A stretch of 64,000 nucleotides of DNA from Bifidobacterium bifidum ATCC 29521 = JCM 1255 = DSM 20456. Its GTDB lineage: Bacteria; Actinomycetota; Actinomycetes; Actinomycetales; Bifidobacteriaceae. The notes below the pieces were generated by a model, which saw only the letters and a list, made by a program, of their open reading frames with translations, did not search any database and was not told the DNA's origin. Positions 37,256 to 46,700 of this stretch are shown here, piece by piece. Position 1 is the stretch's first letter. The number at the start of each line of letters is the position of its first letter. The position numbers and the translations under genes were made by a program. The stretch lies in NCBI RefSeq assembly GCF_001025135.1, contig NZ_AP012323.1, positions 186,001 to 250,000 on the forward strand, given 5' to 3'.

Positions 37256-38701
37256 ATGCTTCATTATAGCGATGCGCGCCCGGAGAGGGGCGAATTCATC
37301 GGGGACGGCATAGCAAGAACCGCGGGAAACATCCCGTACAATCCGGAATCCGATGACAACGCGTCATTTCCTGACGACGAATTCTGGAATTCGAGGGAGA
37401 GCCTGCAACAGATCAAAGATTATGCGGTCAGCAGGTTCGTTTCCCCCTACGCGGTGCTCGCCGTGACGCTCTGCCGCATCATCGTGGCGACGCCGCCCCA
37501 TGTGGTGCTGCCACCCACCATTGGCGCGGATTACGGATCGTTGAATTTCGGCGTGGTGATTCTTGGTAATCCGGGCTCGGGCAAGGATGCGGCCTTTGGC
37601 GCAGCGAAGGCACTGGTGCCGGACATTCGTGACGCCCCAGTGACCAGCGTGGCCAGCGGGCAGGCCATCAGCGCGTTATTCGGCCAGCGTGTGCAGGACG
37701 ACGGCAGATTCAGACTGGAATGCAAGACTCCTCGCGCGATGATCAGGTATTCCGAGGCGTCCAATTTCAAGGCGCTGTCAAGCGCGAAGGAAAGCAACCT
37801 CCAGGCGGAGGTGCTGTCGCTGTTCTCCGGCCAGCAGATCGGCGACTACACCAAGAACAAGGAGCTGTCCGTGACCATTCCGGAACACGGGTATAGAACG
37901 GCTGTGGTGATTTCCGCCCAGCCGTCGATGATGGGCATGTTCGAGGTTGGCGTCGGTGTGGGATTCCAGCAGCGGTTCCTGTACGTCTCCGCGTACAGCG
38001 ACAGGCTCAATGTCCGCGCCCTTGACGAGGATCCGGTCGCGCTGTCATCGTTGACGAGATTTCCCTACGACACCGGTCTGCTGCCCGTTGACTATCCCAT
38101 CGAGCAGATGAACCGGCTCTACGAGTGCGGCAGCTATGCAAAGGCCAATGACTCCACGCCGGATTCCAGCCATCTGGAGAAGCGCCCCATGCGTCTGCCG
38201 CCGATAGCGATAGCCGAAATGAGAGCCGACAAAATACGGGTCAACAGGGAGCATGGCGGCGATCCGCGCCGGGCCCACGGCATGTTCCTGCGTGCCAAAC
38301 TGTCGGCGGCCTTCCGCTTGCTTGAAGACCCGCTGTCATCCGAAATCATGCAGGAGGACTGGGAACTCGCGGGCATGATGATGCGTTACTCGCGTCGATG
38401 CTACGAGGAAAACCTGCAAGAGTATAGGAATGAGAACCTCAAACGACGCGCGGACTATAAAGAGGAGGACGAGCTGGTCCGCGAACAGGTCGATATGCGT
38501 TCCCAGCTCGCCACCGAGGAGCGCATCATGGAGGTGCTGTCCAACTCGCCGAAGCCATCCGTGTCCAAAGGGGAATTGACCCGTTCCCTGTCCAAAAGAC
38601 AGAAAGCCAGTCTGGATGCCGCTCTGGAGAACCTGATGGCTTCAGGAAAGATCAAACACAGGAAGGGCATGAAGGGCGGCCACTGGTATTCGCTTGCGTG
38701 A
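37256..38701 (+). CDS. DUF3987-family replication-type protein
   Basis: This 481-residue protein has a DUF3987 (YfjI-like) core. The P-loop is Ile-Leu-Gly-Asn-Pro-Gly-Ser-Gly-Lys-Asp near residue 104. A second conserved block Val-Val-Ile-Ser-Ala-Gln-Pro-Ser-Met-Met lies near residue 220. The C-terminal 70 residues look like a winged helix (Ser-Lys-Gly-Glu-Leu-Thr-Arg-Ser-Leu-Ser-Lys-Arg). Such proteins occur in plasmids, prophages and integrative elements next to primases and are thought to act in element replication as helicase-like ATPases. AAAGGA precedes the start. An iteron-like repeat field begins right after its stop, supporting a replication role. Confidence 0.82.
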   Translation: MLHYSDARPERGEFIGDGIARTAGNIPYNPESDDNASFPDDEFWNSRESLQQIKDYAVSRFVSPYAVLAVTLCRIIVATPPHVVLPPTIGADYGSLNFGVVILGNPGSGKDAAFGAAKALVPDIRDAPVTSVASGQAISALFGQRVQDDGRFRLECKTPRAMIRYSEASNFKALSSAKESNLQAEVLSLFSGQQIGDYTKNKELSVTIPEHGYRTAVVISAQPSMMGMFEVGVGVGFQQRFLYVSAYSDRLNVRALDEDPVALSSLTRFPYDTGLLPVDYPIEQMNRLYECGSYAKANDSTPDSSHLEKRPMRLPPIAIAEMRADKIRVNREHGGDPRRAHGMFLRAKLSAAFRLLEDPLSSEIMQEDWELAGMMMRYSRRCYEENLQEYRNENLKRRADYKEEDELVREQVDMRSQLATEERIMEVLSNSPKPSVSKGELTRSLSKRQKASLDAALENLMASGKIKHRKGMKGGHWYSLA

Positions 38702-38705
38702 GCGA

Positions 38706-38860
38706 CCTACCGACCTACCCGCCTACTCACTACTGCCGTAAGGTTTTCCGCGACCTACCGACCCGAGCCTACCGACCTACCTACGGGAATCCAAGGTAGG
38801 TCGGTAGGCGAGCTCAGTAGGCGACCAAATCCCAGTGATTCCACCAGGTAGGTCGGTAGG
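38706..38860. repeat. Iteron-like repeat field (putative origin)
   Basis: CCTACCGACCTAC occurs at 38706-38718 and 38768-38780, with a partial copy at 38754-38763. Its reverse complement GTAGGTCGGTAGG occurs at 38796-38808 and 38848-38860. Shorter CCTAC/GTAGG words fill the space between. The mirrored arrangement directly after the DUF3987 gene resembles a replication origin or a control site. From 38861 to 39048 only a promoter for hsdM is expected. Confidence 0.65.
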
Positions 38861-39048
38861 TTGGTAGGTTTTTGGGAATAGACCAATTCTGACCGACGAT
38901 TAAACCCCGGCTATCGAAACTGGAACATGGGAAAGCCATGACCCTCAGCATGACGCACAGTGTGGGTGTCGTCTGCTTCTACTGGTGTGTGAATCTGCGT
39001 ACTTGGTATTGTTGAAGGCTATATCTACGGTTCTGAAGAAGGTATGGC

Positions 39049-40611
39049 ATGATGAATAGCGGAGCGCAGCGCGCGGAGTTGCACAAAACGATTTGGAGTA
39101 TCGCCAATGTGCTGCGCGGCTCAGTGGACGGCTGGGATTTCAAACAGTATGTGTTGGGATTCCTGTTCTACCGGTTCATCTCCGAGGACATCACCTCATA
39201 CCTGAACGAGTACGAGCACCAGGCCGGCGATGTGGATTTTGACTACGCCAAGCTGGACGATGCCACGGCCGAGCAGGTACGTAAGTCGATGGTGGAGGAG
39301 AAGGGCTATTTCATCCTCCCGTCCGACTTGTTCGCCAACGTGCGCAGATGTGCCGATGCGGACGAGAACCTGAACGAGACGCTGCAACGAGTGTTCAAGA
39401 ACATCGAGGGCTCAGCCATCGGCTCGCGTTCGGAATCCAGTCTGCGCGGCCTGTTCGACGATTTGGACCTGAACAGCCGCAAGCTCGGCGACACCGTGGT
39501 GGATCGCAACACCAAGCTGGTGAAGGTGCTCAACGCCATCGGCGATCTGGACCTGGGCACGGAGAGCTTCGCGGACAACACAATTGATGCGTTCGGTGAT
39601 GCGTATGAGTATCTGATGACCATGTACGCGGCGAACGCCGGCAAGTCCGGTGGCGAGTTCTTCACGCCGCAGGAGGTCAGCGAGCTGCTGACCAGAATCG
39701 CCACCCATGGCAAGAGCGAAGTGAACAAGGTCTACGACCCGGCGTGCGGTTCCGGTTCCCTGCTGCTGCAATCCATCAAGGTGCTGGGCAAGGATAAGGT
39801 CCGGCAAGGGTTTTTCGGCCAGGAGAAGAACCTGACCACGTACAACCTGTGCCGCATCAACATGTTCCTGCACGATGTGAACTACGACCATTTCAACATT
39901 GCCTACGGCGACACGCTGATCAATCCCCAGCACTGGGACGACGAACCGTTCGAGGTGATCGTGTCCAACCCGCCCTACTCCACCAAGTGGGAGGGCGACG
40001 ACAACCCCACACTGATCAACGATCCGCGATTTGCCCCGGCTGGCGTGCTTGCGCCGAAGTCGAAGGCCGATCTGGCGTTCACCATGCACATGCTCTCCTG
40101 GCTGGCGGCCGACGGTACCGCGGCCATCGTCGAGTTTCCCGGCGTGCTCTACCGCGGCGGCAAGGAGCAGAAAATCCGCAAATACCTGCTGGAGGGCAAC
40201 TTCATCGACGCGGTGATCCAGCTGCCGCCGAACCTGTTCTTCGGCACCTCCATCGCCACCTGCATCATCGTGCTCAAGAAATCGAAGAACGACGACAGCG
40301 TGCTGTTCATCGACGCGTCGGAACGGTTTGTACACGTCGGCAACCAAAACCAGCTTTCACCCGACGACATCGCCGCAATCATGGATGCTTATGTGAAACG
40401 CGAACCGGTTGAGCATTTCTCCGCCGTCGCCTCGCTTGAGGACATCCGTAAGAACGATTACGTGTTGTCGGTCAGCAGTTACGTACAACCCAAAGACACG
40501 AGAGAGAAGATCGACATCGCCGCACTCAACCGGCAGATCTCCGACATCGTGGCACGAGAGAGCGAACTCCGCACTCAGATCGACGCCATCGTCGCGGATT
40601 TGGAGAGCTGA
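39049..40611 (+). CDS. hsdM: Type I restriction-modification methyltransferase subunit
   Basis: This 520-residue N6-adenine methyltransferase works with HsdS. The N-terminal HsdM_N helical domain (about 1-150) carries Phe-Lys-Gln-Tyr-Val-Leu-Gly-Phe-Leu-Phe-Tyr-Arg. The SAM-binding motif is Asp230-Pro-Ala-Cys-Gly-Ser-Gly-Ser, and the catalytic motif is Asn307-Pro-Pro-Tyr. The C-terminal part contacts HsdS. It opens an operon in which the RES-like gene starts one base after its stop. All key residues are present. Confidence 0.97.
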   Translation: MMNSGAQRAELHKTIWSIANVLRGSVDGWDFKQYVLGFLFYRFISEDITSYLNEYEHQAGDVDFDYAKLDDATAEQVRKSMVEEKGYFILPSDLFANVRRCADADENLNETLQRVFKNIEGSAIGSRSESSLRGLFDDLDLNSRKLGDTVVDRNTKLVKVLNAIGDLDLGTESFADNTIDAFGDAYEYLMTMYAANAGKSGGEFFTPQEVSELLTRIATHGKSEVNKVYDPACGSGSLLLQSIKVLGKDKVRQGFFGQEKNLTTYNLCRINMFLHDVNYDHFNIAYGDTLINPQHWDDEPFEVIVSNPPYSTKWEGDDNPTLINDPRFAPAGVLAPKSKADLAFTMHMLSWLAADGTAAIVEFPGVLYRGGKEQKIRKYLLEGNFIDAVIQLPPNLFFGTSIATCIIVLKKSKNDDSVLFIDASERFVHVGNQNQLSPDDIAAIMDAYVKREPVEHFSAVASLEDIRKNDYVLSVSSYVQPKDTREKIDIAALNRQISDIVARESELRTQIDAIVADLES

Positions 40612-40612
40612 A

Positions 40613-41386
40613 ATGGTTGAAGCGTTTCAGGCACAGGGCTATTTTGGTAGGACACAGTATCTTCCCGAAATCCCTGTGGCATGCAGTCGAGAGTTCGACT
40701 TCTATCGCTGCGTTGAATTCAGTCACTCGATGTACGGGAAAACAGTTAGCGAATTGCATGCGGGGAATCTGAGATTGCCTTCCGGCGGGCGCTATAGTAG
40801 CGTATTCGGCAATCAGCGCTTGTCTTATTGGTCGAGCAGTGCGGAAACGGCAAAAGCTGAAATTAGAAAACATGGCGCTTCGTCTGATGTGATTCTGTTC
40901 AAAGCGTACGATGATGCGACCAGCACATGGCCTACCTTGATGGATCAAGAACCACTGGTTCTTGTGGATGCTCGTGATTTCGAGATACAAGCGATAATCG
41001 ACAAGGTCGATAACGCTGCGCCGCTAAACAAGACTGAATTGGAATTGCTTAGGATGATCAAGGCCCAGGATCCTGATTGTCTTGTCTATAAGTCCCATGC
41101 CCGCGCCGGTGGGGAGAATTACCTTTTTTATGAAAAAGGATTCAATAAGTTAGCACTTCGCGAAGTCCGATTATCGCTGAATGGCGGAAGGAACCGAAAT
41201 TCTGTTGCTTGCGCCGTGTCATCTGACTATTTGCCAGTACTGGAAGCATACGGATGCTATTTCAGTCCTATTGCGCGTATAGGCAAGGACTTAACGTACC
41301 CAGAGTCCTCGGAATACAGAATGAGGAAACAGTACATGGAACTATCCTTCAGCCAGTATCGGGAGCATGAGCATGAGCAGGATTGA
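40613..41386 (+). CDS. RES-like protein inside the type I restriction operon
   Basis: This 257-residue protein starts one base after the hsdM stop and overlaps hsdS by 20 bases, so it is translated with them. Residues 30-83 follow the RES-domain pattern: Arg32 in Phe-Tyr-Arg, Gly58-Gly-Arg60-Tyr-Ser, Tyr72-Trp-Ser-Ser-Ser, and Thr-Ala-Lys-Ala-Glu83. RES proteins (Res/MbcT/ParT toxins) degrade or transfer NAD. The match is by eye and covers the N-terminal half; the rest (including Lys-Ala-Tyr-Asp-Asp-Ala-Thr and a basic C-terminal half) is not recognised. There is no adjacent antitoxin unless HsdM/HsdS serve that purpose. It is probably an accessory defence effector; the function is inferred. 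Confidence 0.6.
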   Translation: MVEAFQAQGYFGRTQYLPEIPVACSREFDFYRCVEFSHSMYGKTVSELHAGNLRLPSGGRYSSVFGNQRLSYWSSSAETAKAEIRKHGASSDVILFKAYDDATSTWPTLMDQEPLVLVDARDFEIQAIIDKVDNAAPLNKTELELLRMIKAQDPDCLVYKSHARAGGENYLFYEKGFNKLALREVRLSLNGGRNRNSVACAVSSDYLPVLEAYGCYFSPIARIGKDLTYPESSEYRMRKQYMELSFSQYREHEHEQD

Positions 41387-42596
41387 CGATTTGATTGCGG
41401 AATATTGTCCTGATGGGGTGAAACACCAAACGTTGGGCGAAATAGGTGAGTTTATTCGAGGTAATGGCATTCAGAAGAGGGATTTTCGAGATTCTGGATT
41501 CGGGTGCATCCATTATGGACAGATTTATACCTATTATGGCTTATTTGCTGATCATACGAAGTCGTTCATTGACCCAAACTTGGCTGAAAAACGAAAGAAA
41601 GCATATAAAGGCGATCTGGTTATAGCTACGACAAGTGAAAACGAAGAAGATGTTTGTAAGGCATGCGCATGGCTAGGCGAAGAGCCGATTGCTATTAGCG
41701 GTGACGCCTATATTTTCCGGCATCATCAAAATCCAAAATATATATCTTATTGCTTCCAATCGGAGCTGTTCCAGTCACAGAAAAAGAAATATATAACTGG
41801 TACAAAAGTGCTACGTGTAAATGGCGATGCAATGGCCAAAATCCATGTTCCCGTTCCTCCATTGCCGGTGCAGGAGGAGATCGTTCGGATTTTGGATTCG
41901 TTTAGCTCGCTGGAGGCGGAGCTGGAGGCGGAGCTGGAGGCGGAGCTGGAGGCGCGGAGGAAGCAGTATGCCTATTATCGCAATGAACTCCTCACATTCG
42001 AGAGAGTCGTAACCGTTTGTATTCAGGATATCTGCATCCGAATCTGTTCAGGAGGAACGCCATCATCAAAGCGTCATGATTACTATGATGGGAATGTCCC
42101 ATGGTTGAGGACTCAGGATATTGATTTCAATGTTATTAATCAAACTTCAGCCACCATTTCAGATGAAGGATTGAGAAATTCGGCTGCCCAGTGGATACCG
42201 GCCAATTGTGTGATTGTGGCAATGTATGGGGCAACGGCAGCAAAGGTAGCAGTGAACAGCATTCCCCTAACAACCAATCAAGCATGTTGTAACTTGCAGA
42301 TTGACGAGACCAAAGCTGATGTCCGATATGTGTTCCACTGGCTTTCCAATGAGTATGAACATCTAAAGGCATTGGGTGAGGGCTCACAATCGAATATTAA
42401 TGCTAAGAAGGTGAAGTCGTATCCCATTAGTTTGCCGCCGCTTGAAGAGCAACGCCGAATTGTCTCCATCCTGGATCGTTTTGACAAGCTCACCAATGAC
42501 CTAAGTTCCGGCCTGCCCGCCGAGATCGAGGCCCGTCGCAAGCAGTACGAGTATTACCGGGACCGCCTGCTGTCATTCGACGAACTTGCCGTGTGA
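41367..42596 (+). CDS. hsdS: Type I restriction-modification specificity subunit
   Basis: This 409-residue DNA-recognition subunit has two target recognition domains (about residues 20-170 and 215-370), each followed by a conserved helix ending in Glu-Ala-Arg-Arg-Lys-Gln-Tyr-x-Tyr-Tyr-Arg. The first helix contains a tandem Leu-Glu-Ala-Glu repeat coded by 12-bp units at 41910-41957. The recognition domains are A/T-rich compared with their neighbours, as is usual for exchanged hsdS segments. The start is uncertain between ATG 41367 and ATG 41373; a GGGAG lies just upstream. It overlaps the RES-like gene. Each domain recognises one half of a split DNA site; the sequence recognised cannot be read. 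Confidence 0.95.
   Translation: MSMSRIDDLIAEYCPDGVKHQTLGEIGEFIRGNGIQKRDFRDSGFGCIHYGQIYTYYGLFADHTKSFIDPNLAEKRKKAYKGDLVIATTSENEEDVCKACAWLGEEPIAISGDAYIFRHHQNPKYISYCFQSELFQSQKKKYITGTKVLRVNGDAMAKIHVPVPPLPVQEEIVRILDSFSSLEAELEAELEAELEARRKQYAYYRNELLTFERVVTVCIQDICIRICSGGTPSSKRHDYYDGNVPWLRTQDIDFNVINQTSATISDEGLRNSAAQWIPANCVIVAMYGATAAKVAVNSIPLTTNQACCNLQIDETKADVRYVFHWLSNEYEHLKALGEGSQSNINAKKVKSYPISLPPLEEQRRIVSILDRFDKLTNDLSSGLPAEIEARRKQYEYYRDRLLSFDELAV
41910..41957 (+). repeat. 12-bp tandem repeat in hsdS
   Basis: CTGGAGGCGGAG is repeated three times perfectly and a fourth time with the end changed (CTGGAGGCGCGG). It encodes Leu-Glu-Ala-Glu units in the spacer helix between the two recognition domains. Confidence 0.95.
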
Positions 42597-42709
42597 CGTT
42601 TCATCGTGGGAACGGTCGAGTTGATGTATGGTCAGGTGCCGGACCATAGGGATGCATAGCATGGTTGGGACGCGCCGCAGACTTTTCAAAATGTGAGGAC
42701 ACGACTAAC

Positions 42710-43663
42710 ATGGCAGATAACAGCAGCTCCCTAAGCCTACTCACAGTGCTCAAACCAGGGGGCTCTTCTCATATCGGGGCGGAATCCAAGCCCGCGAAGA
42801 CCATCGACCAGATGATCGCCCTGATGTCGGAGCGAGGCCTGGTGATCACGGATGAAGCAGAGCTGCGGCAGGTGCTCTTCGACTGCAACTATTACCGTCT
42901 CTCGGGATACTTCCGTTCCTTTCAAGTCAACCCAGCGGCCGGCGACAACAGGTACAGGCCGGGCACTCGGGACGTTGATTTCCTTGTTCCCTATGCGATG
43001 GACGAGAAGCTGCGCAACATCATCCTCAAAGGCACCGCGAAAGTGGAACTCACCCTGCGTTCGAGAATCGCATACCTGCTGGCGTCAGACGGCAACGCCT
43101 ACACGTATATGGATCCCGAATCCTATCAGGATGTGCGCAGCAAACGCGGCGAACTGTTGCGTGACAATCTGCTGCGCAACATGGACAAATGGATGAAGAT
43201 GTCCAACGAGGTATGCATGCGGCATTACCGGCGCAAAGGCGGACCGGTGCCCGTGTGGGCGGCCGTCGAGACGTTCCCGTTCGATACGCTTTCCCGAATG
43301 CTTTCCCTGCACACGGATGCCAAGGCGCTCAGGGAATTGTACAGATCAGTCGGATTACGCACCAATCTGCGGACTTCCTCGGAGGTCGTGCATGCCATGG
43401 TTTATCTGCGCAATCTGTGCTCGCATCATGCCAGACTGTGGCATCGGGAGATGGTCATCCCGTCGCCTATGACGCGTGACATGAAAACCGCGTTCGCTGA
43501 TTTCGAATACGGCGAGAAATCCGTGGCGTCGTCGCTGCTTGCGCTCATGTATCTTGTGCGGAATATCGAGGGCGACGATGGCTACGCCATGGTGATTCGT
43601 CGCTTCCTCGACTCGAATGAGGCATACGCCTCTGGAATCAGGACGGCCCTGCATTGGGAATAA
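42710..43663 (+). CDS. Abi_2 (AbiD/AbiF-like) abortive infection protein
   Basis: This 317-residue protein of the Abi_2 family carries Leu-Phe-Asp-Cys-Asn-Tyr-Tyr-Arg-Leu-Ser-Gly-Tyr near residue 60. The HEPN-like motif Arg234-Asn-Leu-Cys-Ser-His-His240 lies in the C-terminal half. Related proteins (AbiD, AbiF) stop phage multiplication by killing or arresting the cell, and the RNxxxH motif suggests ribonuclease action. ATG at 42710 is chosen with GTGAGGA upstream. It sits between hsdS and hsdR in the same direction, with its own short upstream gap, so it is a second defence layer inside the restriction locus. Confidence 0.88.
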   Translation: MADNSSSLSLLTVLKPGGSSHIGAESKPAKTIDQMIALMSERGLVITDEAELRQVLFDCNYYRLSGYFRSFQVNPAAGDNRYRPGTRDVDFLVPYAMDEKLRNIILKGTAKVELTLRSRIAYLLASDGNAYTYMDPESYQDVRSKRGELLRDNLLRNMDKWMKMSNEVCMRHYRRKGGPVPVWAAVETFPFDTLSRMLSLHTDAKALRELYRSVGLRTNLRTSSEVVHAMVYLRNLCSHHARLWHREMVIPSPMTRDMKTAFADFEYGEKSVASSLLALMYLVRNIEGDDGYAMVIRRFLDSNEAYASGIRTALHWE

Positions 43664-43751
43664 GCCGCAGGATCCAGGAATCCCATATGCGCTGCGGAAT
43701 CCGAATTCCTTTGAGTAGGATGGCGGATAAATACGGATGAAGAAGGAGCCC

Positions 43752-46700
43752 ATGATGACGGAGCGGTCGGATATGGATCTGCCGGATGGCGGCAAGTCGT
43801 ACAAGCTCGTGGCCGAGGGCGCGGAAAGCACCGTGGTGGCCGAATACGAGCCTGACCACGGTCGTGAGACCGCATACCAGAGCGAAGCGGATCTGGAGGA
43901 GGGGCTGCTGCGAATCCTCGAATCCCAGGGCTATGAACGACTTTCCGCGCATACGGAACTCGAGCTTATCGCAAACCTGCGCACCCAGCTTGAGAAGCTG
44001 AACGATGTCCGGTTCACCGACAATGAGTGGTCGCATTTCTTCCACGAGGTCATCGCCTCTTCGACGGCGGGCATCGAGGACAAGACCCGGCTGATCCAGG
44101 AAGACAACATCCAGATTCTGAACCGTGATGATGGCACGACGAAGAACATTCGTCTCATCGACAAAGTGCATGTTCACAGCAACCGCCTCCAGGTGCTTCA
44201 CCAGTTCGAGGAGGAGGGAGGCAGCCACCCGACCCGGTATGATGTGACGATTTTGGTCAACGGCCTGCCGTTGGTGCAGATCGAGCTAAAGCGACGGGGC
44301 GTGGCGATCAAGGAGGCGTTCAACCAGATCAACCGTTACCAGCGTGACAGCTTCTGGGCCGGATCGGGACTCTATGAGTACGCCCAGATCTTCATCATCT
44401 CGAACGGCACGCACACCAAGTACTACAGCAACACCACGCGCTTCAAGCACATCCATGAAATGGAAGGCCGTCCCGCAGCCGGCCGTTCGCAGAAGAGCTC
44501 CGACAGTTTCGAGTTCACCAGCTGGTGGGCCGACGGGCGCAACCATGTCATCGCCGACCTGACGGGTTTCGCCAGGACCTTCCTCGCCCGGCATACACTG
44601 CTCAATATCCTGACACGATATTGCGTGTTCACCGCCGAGCATGACCTGCTGGTGATGCGCCCATACCAGATCGCGGCCACCGAACGCATCCTCAACCGCA
44701 TTCTCATCAGCGAATACGATCCGAAGAGACTCGGCACGCCCGAGGCGGGCGGATACGTGTGGCATACCACAGGCAGCGGCAAGACGCTGACCAGTTTCAA
44801 GACGGCGCAGCTCGCCAGCAACATGGATGGCGTAGACAAGGTGCTGTTCGTCGTGGACCGCAAGGACCTCGACTACCAGACCATCAAGGAATACGAACGT
44901 TTCAAAAAGGGCGCGGTCAACTCCAACAAAAGCACCAAGGTGCTTGCCGAGCAGCTTGCCAGCCCCGACGCGAAAATCATCGTCACCACGATTCAGAAGC
45001 TTTCCTCATTCATCCGCAGCAATCCCAAGCACGATGTCTACGCGCAGCATGTGGTGCTGATTTTCGACGAATGCCATCGCAGCCAGTTCGGAGAGATGCA
45101 TACCGCCATCACCAAGCATTCCAAGAACTATCATCTGTTCGGATTCACCGGCACGCCCATCTTCGCCGTGAACGCGAAAACCGGAGGCTCCCCCAATCTG
45201 CGCACCACCGGACAGGCGTTCGGCGACTGCCTGCACTCATACACGGTGGTGGACGCGATCAAGGACGGCAACGTGCTGCCGTTCCGTATCGGATACGTGG
45301 ACACGGTGCGCCGTAAGGAAGGCATCAGGGACGAACAGGTGTACGGCATCGACGCGGCCAAGGCGCTGAGCGACCCGCGGCGCGTGAGCGCGGTCACGTC
45401 GTATGTGCTCGACCATTTCGACCAGAAAACCAAGCGGCAATCCAGCTACATACTCAAGGACCGGCGCGTCCGCGGCTTCAATTCGCTGTTCGCGGCTGAT
45501 TCCATCGGCATGGCCAAGCAGTATTACGCCGAGTTCCAGCGCCAGCAGGCCGAGCGCGGTGGGGAACCGTTGAAAATCGCCTTGATCTACAGTTTCGCGC
45601 CGAACGAGGCCGACCCCGGCGAGCAGGGCTTCATTGATGACGAGGACTTCGAGACCGCTGGCCTTGACCAGTCATCACGGGATTTCCTCGGCGCCGCGAT
45701 CTGCGATTACAACCGAATGTTCGGCAGCAGCTTCAGCACGGCCTCCGACCAGTTCGAAAACTACTACAAGGATTTGTGCCTCAGGCTCAAGAACCGCGAT
45801 CTGGACATGGCCATCGTGGTGAACATGTTGCTCACCGGCTTCGACGCCACGACGCTCAACACCCTGTGGGTGGACAAGAACCTGAAGCAGCATGGCCTGA
45901 TGCAGGCGTTCAGCCGCACCAACCGCATCCTGAACTCGGTGAAGACCTTCGGCAACATCGTCTGCTTCCGCGATCTGCGGCAGGAGGTGGATGACGCCTT
46001 GGCTCTGTTCGGAGACAAGGACGCCAAGGGCACGGTGGTGCTTAAACCATATGCGGAATATCTCGCTGCATACAACGAGAAGATCTCGCAACTGCTCAAG
46101 CGGTTCCCCCTGGGCGAGGAAATCGTCGGAGAACAGGCGCAGAAGGATTTCCTTACCCTGTTCGGCTCAATCCTGCGGCTGCGCAACATCCTGCAGGCCT
46201 TCGACGATTTCTCCAACGAAGATGTGCTGAGCCTGCGCGACCTGCAGGACTACCAGAGCATGTACATCGATCTCTACCAACAGCGGCGTTCGCATGAGGA
46301 AGCCGACAAGGAAATCATCAACGACGACGTCGTCTTCGAAGCCGAACTGGTCAAACAGATCGAAGTGAACATCGACTACATCCTCGAACTCGTAGCCAAA
46401 TACCATGATGGGCATATGGAGGACAAGTCGATCCTCGCGGACATCAGCCGCACCATCATGTCTTCGCCCGACCTGCGCAGCAAAAAGGACCTCATCGACT
46501 CGTTCGTCGAGTCCCTGTCCTCAGGCGCGGACGTGCAGCGCGACTGGAAGGAATACATCGTCCGCAAGAAGCAGGAGGAATTCGAGCGCATTGTCAGCGA
46601 GGAACACCTGAAGACGGGACTGGCCGAGCAGTTCATCATCGACTGCTTCAAGGAAGGCTATGTCGACACGGACGGCACCAGAATAGTGTCGATGCTGCCC

